From CAZFZQ01 sp964522845 (lineage in GTDB: Bacteria; Patescibacteriota; Patescibacteriia; GCA-002772895), in assembly GCA_964522845.1 (NCBI GenBank), contig CAZFZQ010000049.1, positions 1 to 6,550 on the forward strand: 6,550 bases of DNA, read 5' to 3'. The stretch's first letter is position 1. Each line of letters starts with the position of its first letter. The translations under genes and the position numbers were made by a program. Below the pieces are notes generated by a model. That model made no database searches and was not told where the DNA came from. It was given only the letters and a program-made list of their open reading frames with translations. Positions 1-4,513 of this stretch are shown in pieces.

Positions 1-249
1 AATTACGCGTCCGGCTTCATTTCGCGCCTCGGAAATTATTTTTGCTTTTTCACCCTGGCTGGCAAACAAATTTTTTTCAATTTCTTCCACTTGTTTTAAG
101 CTTTTGGCGACTTTTTGTTCCCGGTCATCCAATATTTTCAAAACCGGCTTATATAAGAATTTATAAAGCACGGCCATCAAGACCACAAAATTGATTATTT
201 GAGCAATAAGTAATTTCCAGTCAATGCCTAATTTGGTTAGTAATTCCAT
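1..249 (-). CDS. atpF: F-type ATP synthase subunit b, N-terminal part (cut by window edge)
   Basis: The reading frame starts at ATG 249-247 and stays open for 83 codons to base 1, so the C-terminal half lies outside the window. Subunit b is the peripheral stalk that ties membrane subunit a to the F1 head. A hydrophobic membrane segment spans about residues 11-33 and includes the family-typical stretch LLIAQIINFVVL. It is followed by YKFLYKPVLKIL with the usual proline (residue 35) and then a charged, Ala/Glu/Lys-rich helix (residues 41-83) as expected for the dimeric stalk. It is the fourth gene of the atp operon, 131 bases downstream of atpE. No Shine-Dalgarno sequence precedes the ATG (upstream CATAACCT), and a repeat-rich inverted repeat ends about 11 bases before it. 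Family assignment is firm. Whether it is b or a b' variant cannot be decided from the N-terminus. Confidence 0.93.
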   Translation of the reverse strand, partial: MELLTKLGIDWKLLIAQIINFVVLMAVLYKFLYKPVLKILDDREQKVAKSLKQVEEIEKNLFASQGEKAKIISEARNEAGRVI

Positions 250-254
250 AGGTT

Positions 255-326
255 ATGAAACATGTAACATGAAACATGTAACACAGGATTGTCCATTGTT
301 GTGTGTTTTATGTTTTATGTTTCATG
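255..326 (-). repeat. Tandem 14-mer and imperfect inverted repeat between atpE and atpF
   Basis: The plus strand has two exact abutting copies of ATGAAACATGTAAC (255-268 and 269-282). Bases 261-285 and 302-326 form an imperfect inverted repeat, with 21 of 25 positions paired around a 16-base loop. The right arm carries ATGTTTTATGTTTCATG. In the atp transcript this could fold into a long AU-rich hairpin just before the atpF start codon. The simple, repeated wording suggests a dispersed low-complexity spacer element rather than a specific operator. No poly-U tract follows, so it is not a classical terminator. Confidence 0.6.
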
Positions 327-342
327 CGTATAATTGCAAGCA

Positions 343-370
343 TGGAGCCACAAATTTCTTTGTAGCCCCA
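343..370 (-). promoter_or_regulatory. Intercistronic RNA hairpin with GAAA tetraloop downstream of atpE
   Basis: On the minus (transcribed) strand TGGGGCTACAAA, GAAA and TTTGTGGCTCCA make a 12-bp stem capped by a GNRA-type loop. Ten pairs are Watson-Crick and two are G-U wobbles. On the plus strand the same two positions would be A-C mismatches, so the structure favours the operon mRNA. It begins 10 bases after the atpE stop codon. The 3' side is not followed by a U-run, which argues against an intrinsic terminator. It could protect the atpE 3' end, mark a processing site or act as an attenuator. Confidence 0.65.
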
Positions 371-380
371 CAGTCTAAAA

Positions 381-608
381 TTATACAAACTTTATGATCA
401 GCGCGACAACCAATGCGTAAATGGCGATGGCCTCCGCGAACGCGGTGGTCAAAATCATAGCTGTCTGCACTTTGGAAGCTGCTTCCGGATTTCTGCCGAT
501 GGCTTCCATAGCTTTTGCCGCCAATTTACCGATGGCCAAGGCCGGAGCAAAACCTCCGACCGCGATGGCGAACGCCGCCGCGAGGGACTTCACTGCTTCT
601 AATTCCAT
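381..608 (-). CDS. atpE: F-type ATP synthase subunit c (proteolipid)
   Basis: This 75-residue hairpin protein forms the rotating c-ring of Fo in the membrane. Two hydrophobic helices (about residues 7-32 and 48-73) are joined by the polar loop with R39-N40-P41. The essential ion-carrying carboxylate is E59 in AFAEAIAIYALV of helix 2. Aligned by eye with the Na+-type c subunit of Ilyobacter tartaricus, the Na+ ligand Gln in helix 1 is Ile, and the Ser-Thr after the Glu is A60-I61, so proton coupling is more likely. The length is typical of bacterial c subunits. A modest SD (AAGGG, 9 bases before the ATG) is present. It lies third in the atp operon between atpB and atpF and is followed by a strong hairpin. 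Confidence 0.96.
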   Translation of the reverse strand: MELEAVKSLAAAFAIAVGGFAPALAIGKLAAKAMEAIGRNPEAASKVQTAMILTTAFAEAIAIYALVVALIIKFV

Positions 609-687
609 AACTTTATACCCTTATACTCGACTGGAAAATATATTATTTTTAAAGTCGGTGTTTTGGGTATTCTTAATTATTAATTTA

Positions 688-1434
688 TTAATGCTGTTCC
701 TCATGGCTTGTGGTTGCGACTTTCAAGAATACCAGGGTAAGCATGGAAAACACAAGCGCTTGAATAAATCCCACGAATATTTCCAAAAACAGAAAGGGTA
801 GTGGCACTAAATATGGCACGAGGAACAAAACAATCGTTAATAGCACCTCGCCCGCGAAAATATTGCCAAACAGCCGGAAGGAAAAAGAAATTATTTTGGC
901 GACTTCTGAAATCAGTTCCAGGATGCCCACGAAAAATTCTATCGGCCCTTTGAAACTGATAAATTTGCCCGCGTATTTGAATACGCCCAAAGCCATAATG
1001 CCAAAAATTTGAATGGAAAAAACCGAGATAACGGCGATGGCAAGCGTGACATTCAAATCAGCCGAGGCGGAACGGATAAAAGGAATGAGCACTCTTTCGC
1101 CGTGTAATTCTTCCCAAATGCCGATCGTGCCCAGTCCGGGGACGATTTCCAGCCAATTTGATAAAATGACAAAAATAAAAATCGTCGCGACGAGGGGAAA
1201 AAACTTTTTCGCTTCGCGGCGATCTCCGGTAACCGATTCCATGAAATTTAATAATTTTTCCACTCCCAATTCAACCATGTTTTGCAACCCGACGGGAACG
1301 GTTTTTAATTTTTTTCTTGTAACCGCGACGACAACAAATAAAAATGCCATTATAGACCACGACATTAAAAGCGTGTTGGTGACGGTAAATTTTCCGATGT
1401 GGAATATTGGCTCGGCCGCCAAAGAGATATTCAT
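688..1434 (-). CDS. atpB: F-type ATP synthase subunit a
   Basis: This 248-residue integral membrane protein provides the two half-channels through which ions reach the c-ring. The family signature SFRLFGNIFAGEVLL is at residues 185-199. R187 is the essential arginine (E. coli R210), with N191 in the following GN and E196 at the E. coli E219 position. Q225 in IQALVFSMLTLVFL matches E. coli Q252, and E218 occupies the E. coli H245 position. SADLNVTLAIA (residues 124-134) is the conserved earlier motif. Hydrophobic helices lie at about 21-39, 79-97, 128-152, 166-184, 191-211 and 213-239. The length is within the usual range. The ATG has no recognisable SD; the 18-base gap to the preceding stop codon is part of a TTAGG-type repeat. 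It is second in the operon, after the atpI-like gene. Confidence 0.96.
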   Translation of the reverse strand: MNISLAAEPIFHIGKFTVTNTLLMSWSIMAFLFVVVAVTRKKLKTVPVGLQNMVELGVEKLLNFMESVTGDRREAKKFFPLVATIFIFVILSNWLEIVPGLGTIGIWEELHGERVLIPFIRSASADLNVTLAIAVISVFSIQIFGIMALGVFKYAGKFISFKGPIEFFVGILELISEVAKIISFSFRLFGNIFAGEVLLTIVLFLVPYLVPLPFLFLEIFVGFIQALVFSMLTLVFLKVATTSHEEQH

Positions 1435-1445
1435 AAAACAGGTTT

Positions 1446-1475
1446 TTAGGTGTTAGGTGGGTAGGTTGTTAGGTT
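1446..1475. repeat. Degenerate TTAGG array at the atpI-atpB junction
   Basis: The plus strand reads TTAGG at 1446-1450 and 1453-1457, TAGG at 1462-1465 and TTAGG at 1469-1473, separated by short G/T spacers. The array covers the end and stop codon of the atpI-like gene, so the repeat itself encodes that protein's terminal PNNLPT, and it continues to 12 bases before the atpB start. It is too short and irregular to be more than a low-complexity spacer. Confidence 0.5.
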
Positions 1476-1719
1476 TCTTACTGTCGCTGTCGTCTTTGGT
1501 TGCGTCATTCATAATCTCCAATGTTTTTTTATAGACCCAAAAAGTTGAAATGATAAGCGCCAAAAACATTCCGGCGATAACAAACCATGGTGAAGTGTGG
1601 TATTTATTATCAATAAATCTGCCAACCATGGCTAAAATTACCAAAGGAATGGCTATAACATAGCCCAATTGCCCTAAAAGCGACAGAGCCTGCCATAAAT
1701 TTGATTTTTCATCATTCAT
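1453..1719 (-). CDS. AtpI/AtpZ-family small membrane protein of the ATP synthase operon
   Basis: This 88-residue protein has two predicted membrane helices (about residues 15-34 and 44-64). Between them is GRFIDNKYHTSPWFVIAGM, the layout of the AtpZ/AtpI family ("putative F0F1-ATPase subunit", typical form G-x-x-x-D-x-x-x-x-T-S-P-W-F). Proteins of this family sit first in atp operons and are proposed to help c-ring assembly or to carry divalent ions. I chose ATG 1719-1717 because it lies just downstream of a good promoter. A TTG 14 codons upstream (1761-1759) falls inside the -35 box and is unlikely. No SD is present, and the predicted transcript would have only about 7 leader bases. The hydrophilic C-terminus (residues 71-88, Asp/Lys rich, ending PNNLPT) is partly encoded by a simple repeat and is probably not conserved. 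Confidence 0.85.
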   Translation of the reverse strand: MNDEKSNLWQALSLLGQLGYVIAIPLVILAMVGRFIDNKYHTSPWFVIAGMFLALIISTFWVYKKTLEIMNDATKDDSDSKKPNNLPT

Positions 1720-1732
1720 AAAGACCGTCTTT
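1720..1732. promoter_or_regulatory. Palindrome over the predicted atp operon transcription start
   Basis: AAAGAC-C-GTCTTT is a perfect 6+1+6 inverted repeat that exactly fills the gap between the -10 hexamer and the first start codon of the operon. It spans the predicted start site (about 1726). The position suits a repressor or initiation-controlling site, but it is short and could be chance. Confidence 0.3.
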
Positions 1733-1761
1733 ATTTTAACAAATATTTTAAAACATGGCAA
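1733..1761 (-). promoter_or_regulatory. Sigma70-type promoter of the atp operon
   Basis: The minus strand has TTGCCA (1761-1756, 5 of 6 to TTGACA), a 17-base spacer, then TAAAAT (1738-1733, 5 of 6 to TATAAT). The expected start is near 1726, which leaves about 7 bases before the ATG at 1719. This short leader fits the absence of an SD. Confidence 0.65.
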
Positions 1762-1762
1762 T

Positions 1763-1788
1763 ACTCGCTAAAATTACTCGCTAAAATT
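1763..1788. repeat. Tandem 13-bp direct repeat between divergent promoters
   Basis: Two exact abutting copies of ACTCGCTAAAATT (1763-1775 and 1776-1788) begin one base upstream of the atp -35 box, on the side facing the divergent protease gene. The position is compatible with activator sites or an AT-rich upstream element. It could also be a replication-slippage duplication. Confidence 0.5.
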
Positions 1789-1833
1789 TGCTTTTTTTGT
1801 CCGCTTTATCTACTATAAATATAGGAAGAGGAG
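1788..1833 (+). promoter_or_regulatory. Candidate promoter and SD of the protease gene
   Basis: A TATAAA hexamer (1814-1819) is a plausible -10. The only -35-like word is TTGCTT (1788-1793), 20 bases away, so the promoter is weakly supported. The ribosome binding site is clear: AGGAG at 1829-1833 with 6 bases to the ATG at 1840. Confidence 0.4.
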
Positions 1834-1839
1834 CTAAAA

Positions 1840-2598
1840 ATGAGATTTTTTACAGCAATGTTTTTGTGCTTGTTTGTTATTGGGTGCGCCGGCAAAATGC
1901 AGGCGGTTCAAACCGGATCTTTGAAAATCAGTTCAACCGAAGAAGACTTTCCTCGCGCCGTGGCAAAAAGCATCAAAAACAACATTACCCGTGTTTATAT
2001 CAAAAATAAACAAGGCCTGCTTGTCGGCCTGGCGACGGGTTTCGTTGTCGGGCAAGACGGGTTGATTGCAACGGCAAAACATGTGGTGGAAGCGGCCAAA
2101 GGCCACAAACTTTATGCAGTCATAAATGAGAATGGAAAAATAACCATTCGCTATGTATTTGGATTTTTGAGACATCCGGATGCGGACGCGGCATTGCTTC
2201 TCGTACGCCATCAATTTAAGAGCGAGACGCCTCCCCGTTTCTCAGCTCTTCTGCCCAATGAGAAATTGTTTGCCGTGGGATTTCCCATGTCGGAAAAAGT
2301 TCGTGACAACCCCACCCTATCTTCAGGAAATTTTTTCAAAAATGTTCACGGCACCGCTCTTTCCACCTTGCAGCGCAGCTACTCCATCCTTGCTCATTTA
2401 CCTGTTGATGAAGGCTCATCCGGAGGCCCAATCTTTGATCGCTATGGAAATGTTGCCGGCCTATTGTCAGCTGCCAAGAATAAATCACATTCCTCAAAAT
2501 ATTCTTATTCTATGATTACGCCTTCGGTCTACATCAGGGCGCTCATTGTATCGTGCTTTATATTTAATTGCACATCGTTGATCAAAAATATGCATTAA
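1840..2598 (+). CDS. Predicted lipoprotein with trypsin-like serine protease domain
   Basis: This 252-residue protein begins with a lipoprotein signal: a short basic N-terminus, a hydrophobic core and the lipobox VIGC with C16 as the lipidated cysteine. It should therefore be anchored on the outside of the membrane. The rest fits a trypsin/HtrA-type peptidase domain (Trypsin_2 style). GFVVGQDGLIATAKHVV has catalytic H81, HPDADAALL gives the Asp (most likely D116), and VDEGSSGGPIFD has the nucleophile S194 in the GxSGGP oxyanion motif. The full triad implies an active enzyme. No PDZ domain follows, so it is shorter than DegP/HtrA. The C-terminus after TPSVYIRAL is a hydrophobic tail with C239 and C244, of unknown use. 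Start choice is fixed by AGGAG 6 bases upstream. The gene diverges from the atp operon and ends in its own terminator, so it is probably monocistronic. The substrate is unknown. Confidence 0.85.
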   Translation: MRFFTAMFLCLFVIGCAGKMQAVQTGSLKISSTEEDFPRAVAKSIKNNITRVYIKNKQGLLVGLATGFVVGQDGLIATAKHVVEAAKGHKLYAVINENGKITIRYVFGFLRHPDADAALLLVRHQFKSETPPRFSALLPNEKLFAVGFPMSEKVRDNPTLSSGNFFKNVHGTALSTLQRSYSILAHLPVDEGSSGGPIFDRYGNVAGLLSAAKNKSHSSKYSYSMITPSVYIRALIVSCFIFNCTSLIKNMH

Positions 2599-2623
2599 AT
2601 CCTCCCAACGCGGAGGATTTTTT
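2597..2623 (+). terminator. Intrinsic terminator of the protease gene
   Basis: AAATCCTCC (2597-2605) pairs perfectly with GGAGGATTT (2612-2620) around the loop CAACGC, and T2618-T2623 form the U-run. The left arm overlaps the TAA stop codon (2596-2598). On the minus strand the stem is followed only by a weaker T-rich stretch, so it may also slow transcription of the convergent ABC-F gene. Confidence 0.9.
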
Positions 2624-2628
2624 ATGCC

Positions 2629-2637
2629 TGTGGATAA
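2629..2637 (-). promoter_or_regulatory. Perfect DnaA-box match
   Basis: The minus strand reads TTATCCACA, the exact bacterial DnaA-box consensus. It is a single copy in the convergent intergenic gap and I found no second perfect copy in the window, so it is not evidence of an origin. About one chance match in 20 windows of this size would be expected. Confidence 0.4.
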
Positions 2638-2638
2638 C

Positions 2639-2663
2639 CTATAGGGAGTTTCACTTCCTATAG
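2639..2663. repeat. 10-bp inverted repeat downstream of the ABC-F gene
   Basis: CTATAGGGAG (2639-2648) and CTTCCTATAG (2654-2663) pair at 9 of 10 positions, the tenth being a G-U wobble on the plus strand, around the loop TTTCA. It starts 8 bases after the ABC-F stop codon. No T-run follows on either strand, so it is a poor terminator; a dispersed palindromic element or an mRNA 3'-end stabiliser is possible. Confidence 0.5.
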
Positions 2664-2670
2664 TAGAAAT

Positions 2671-4128
2671 TTATATTTTTGCGAGATCTATATATTCATT
2701 AACTTCTATTTCTTTGACAAATTCGGCCATATGACTGATTAAAATCATAGCGCCGTTATATTCTTGGATGGCTTTGGCAATCACGGGAATATGGCGAAAA
2801 TTGATATGGTTGGTTGGTTCGTCCAAAACCAAAAGTCCGGGTTGCATCAAAACCAGGCGGGCAAAAGAAAGCAACCCTTTTTGTCCTTCGGATAATTGCG
2901 CTACCTTGTGCCCCATTAAGTTGCCGGTGATCAAAAATCCCGCGGCGACCGACCGCATATGTTCAGTGTCGTCATTATCTTCCGGCAGGGCGCTTTTCAA
3001 AGAATCAAAAACCGTTTCGTCAAAATTTAGATTGCTAAAATCCTGGCTGTAATAACCTACGATAACGCCGGGCAAAATTTTGGCTCCTTCGTTTTCATTT
3101 GCCACAAGCGACCGGAGCAAAGTGGTCTTGCCAATGCCGTTCGGGCCGGAAACAAAAAGACGCGTTCTTTTTTTCAAAACTATTTTATTTATTTCTTTAA
3201 TTACCGGTTCGTGATTTTCAATTATTTTAACCGAACTAATTGTAACGATATCGCCCATAATATCTTGCGCCGGAATGGTAAAATTTCGGATAGTTCTGTC
3301 GTCGCGCCTCACGTCAACTTTATTTTCTTCCATTTCTTCGGTTTCTTCGCGCAATTTTGAAGCCAATTTTCTCATTTTTCCGCCTTTGTGGGCGAAAAAG
3401 TTCACTTTTTCTTTGCGGTCCTGGATTTGTTTTTCCAGCTGAGCGTTCTTTTTTATTTCTCTTTCAATTCTTTCCGCGATTTCTTGCACCACGGAATAAT
3501 AATCGCCAACGTAGGTTTCTAATTTTCTTGTAAAGATATCCAGATAAATAACGCCGTCGGTAAAACAATTTAAAAAATCCGCGTCGTGCGAAATGACAAT
3601 CACGGTTTTGGGATACATCACCAAAAAGGTAATCAAATGTTCAATCCCCTCTTTGTCAAGATTGTTAGTCGGCTCGTCCAAAAGCAAAATATCCGGATTT
3701 TGAATCAAGGCGGCGGAAAGAAGTAGCCGGGCTTTTTGTCCGCCGGAAAGATCGCCGACCTTTCTATCGGTAGGAATTTTAAAATTCACCGCTTCCATGG
3801 CTTTGTTGATTTGGCTTTTAATATTTACGGGAACGATTTCAAACATTTTTGAAAAATATTCTTCGATCGTGAGGTCAAAATCTTCGCGGTCAATCACTTG
3901 TTTTGCCGTGCCGACCGACGCGTTGCCGGTGATAAAAATATTTCCGGATTTTGGTTTTAATTCGCCTTTAATAAGTTTGAAAATCGTGCTTTTGCCCGCA
4001 CCGTTTTGGCCCATCAGAGTGATTTTTGAATTTTCACGCACGCTAAAACTCGCCTCATCCAAAAGGGGTTGTTTGTGCGCAAATTCAAACGTTACATTAT
4101 CAAATCTTAAAATTACTTCTTCTGCCAT
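2671..4128 (-). CDS. ABC-F family ATPase (ribosome-associated type)
   Basis: This 485-residue soluble protein has two ABC nucleotide-binding domains in one chain and no membrane segments, the ABC-F layout. ABC-F proteins bind the ribosomal E site and act in translation or antibiotic protection. Domain 1 has Walker A GQNGAGKS (40-47), signature LSGGQ (127-131), Walker B LLLDEPTNNLD (148-158, catalytic E152) and H181. A charged helical linker follows (about 210-290), as expected for the P-site tRNA interaction motif. Domain 2 has Walker A GPNGIGKT (328-335), signature LSEGQ (412-416), Walker B LLVLDEPTNHIN (432-443, E437) and H466. The second signature has Glu for the usual second Gly, and the D-loop Asp is N443. 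The chain is shorter than EttA, Uup or YheS and shows no EttA-like arm insert, closest in plan to YbiT. The ATG at 4128 has no SD and lies 11 bases after a -10 box; an upstream TTG at 4167 falls inside the -35 box. Housekeeping and resistance roles cannot be separated here. Confidence 0.9.
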   Translation of the reverse strand: MAEEVILRFDNVTFEFAHKQPLLDEASFSVRENSKITLMGQNGAGKSTIFKLIKGELKPKSGNIFITGNASVGTAKQVIDREDFDLTIEEYFSKMFEIVPVNIKSQINKAMEAVNFKIPTDRKVGDLSGGQKARLLLSAALIQNPDILLLDEPTNNLDKEGIEHLITFLVMYPKTVIVISHDADFLNCFTDGVIYLDIFTRKLETYVGDYYSVVQEIAERIEREIKKNAQLEKQIQDRKEKVNFFAHKGGKMRKLASKLREETEEMEENKVDVRRDDRTIRNFTIPAQDIMGDIVTISSVKIIENHEPVIKEINKIVLKKRTRLFVSGPNGIGKTTLLRSLVANENEGAKILPGVIVGYYSQDFSNLNFDETVFDSLKSALPEDNDDTEHMRSVAAGFLITGNLMGHKVAQLSEGQKGLLSFARLVLMQPGLLVLDEPTNHINFRHIPVIAKAIQEYNGAMILISHMAEFVKEIEVNEYIDLAKI

Positions 4129-4138
4129 ATAAAAAATA

Positions 4139-4167
4139 ATAATACAGCAAATTTTTGCAAAAGTCAA
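4139..4167 (-). promoter_or_regulatory. Sigma70-type promoter of the ABC-F gene
   Basis: The minus strand has TTGACT (4167-4162, 5 of 6), a 17-base spacer and TATTAT (4144-4139, 5 of 6). The predicted start is near 4132, about 4 bases before the ATG, so the transcript would be nearly leaderless. This agrees with the missing SD. Confidence 0.7.
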
Positions 4168-4187
4168 GCTTGATCATCTTGTTTAAA

Positions 4188-4212
4188 TTAAAAAAGCCCG
4201 GAAATCCGAGCT
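4188..4212 (-). terminator. Intrinsic terminator of the cysteine-rich protein gene
   Basis: On the minus strand AGCTCGG (4212-4206) pairs with CCGGGCT (4201-4195), with one T-G wobble, around the loop ATTT. The pairing is followed by six T residues (4195-4190) and a further AT-rich stretch. It sits 7 bases after the stop codon and separates this gene from the ABC-F promoter. Confidence 0.85.
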
Positions 4213-4218
4213 ATGCCT

Positions 4219-4419
4219 CTACGTGAGGGGTTTGCCGCAGGCGGCGCAAATCTTCTTTTTGACGGCGCATTTTACGCAAAGCTTAAAACCTCCGCTTGAA
4301 GTGGGTGCTCCACAATTGGAGCAAGTACCCATGGCACAATCAAAGCGTTTTTTTGCGCAATCATCACAAAGATCGGAAGGCGGATTCGCCAGCTCTTTCA
4401 ACTTTTTGTTTTTCGCCAT
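4219..4419 (-). CDS. Small four-CxxC zinc-binding protein, CRIPT-like C-terminal motif
   Basis: This 66-residue protein has a lysine-rich start and nine cysteines (C18, C21, C28, C33, C36, C48, C51, C58, C61) making four CxxC knuckles, so it very likely binds structural zinc. From C33 on, the spacing is C-x2-C-x11-C-x2-C-x6-C-x2-C-G-K, with CVKCAVKKKICAACGK at residues 48-63. From memory this equals the spacing at the C-terminus of eukaryotic CRIPT (CQGCAYKKGICAMCGK). The match is by eye, and convergence of short zinc knuckles is possible. I know no function for bacterial members. ATG 4419 is chosen because AGGAG (4433-4429) lies 9 bases upstream; an in-frame ATG at 4455 falls within the promoter. 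The gene has its own promoter and terminator, so it is a single-gene unit between TatD and ABC-F. Confidence 0.8.
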   Translation of the reverse strand: MAKNKKLKELANPPSDLCDDCAKKRFDCAMGTCSNCGAPTSSGGFKLCVKCAVKKKICAACGKPLT

Positions 4420-4428
4420 TTTTCTTGT

Positions 4429-4474
4429 CTCCTCTCCTGCTGAGGAGATTACCATATAATATTTTTATTGTCAA
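4429..4474 (-). promoter_or_regulatory. Promoter and SD of the cysteine-rich protein gene
   Basis: A perfect TTGACA (4474-4469) is followed by a 17-base spacer and TAATCT (4451-4446), preceded by TGG, which makes an extended -10. The predicted start is near 4439, giving a leader of about 20 bases that carries AGGAG (4433-4429) 9 bases from the ATG at 4419. A second AGGAG (4438-4434) lies just upstream. Confidence 0.65.
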
Positions 4475-4513
4475 TTTTTTTGCCTGCCCCGCGTAGTCTT
4501 TGACGAAGTGGGG

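Noticed and set aside
609..687. Possible internal promoter between atpB and atpE
   Set aside because: TATAA-like words occur in this AT-rich gap, but no -35 box at proper spacing was found; operon read-through explains expression.
1717..1761. Upstream TTG start extending the atpI-like protein by 14 residues
   Set aside because: The TTG lies in the predicted -35 box and the extension is not family-like; the ATG at 1719 fits the promoter.
4129..4167. Upstream TTG start extending the ABC-F protein by 13 residues
   Set aside because: The TTG overlaps the TTGACT -35 box, and ABC-F proteins normally begin close to the first beta strand, as MAEEVILRF does.
4433..4448. TCTCCT-CAGC-AGGAGA hairpin that could hide the SD of the cysteine-rich protein gene (a switch-like leader)
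   Set aside because: Its left arm overlaps the -10 hexamer and lies upstream of the predicted start (about 4439), so it would not be in the mRNA. It would return only if the start maps upstream of 4448.
4482..4513. GC-rich partial stem (CCCC...GGGG) after the TatD stop codon as a terminator
   Set aside because: The stem is interrupted by an asymmetric internal loop and is followed by an A-run, not a T-run, on the transcribed strand.
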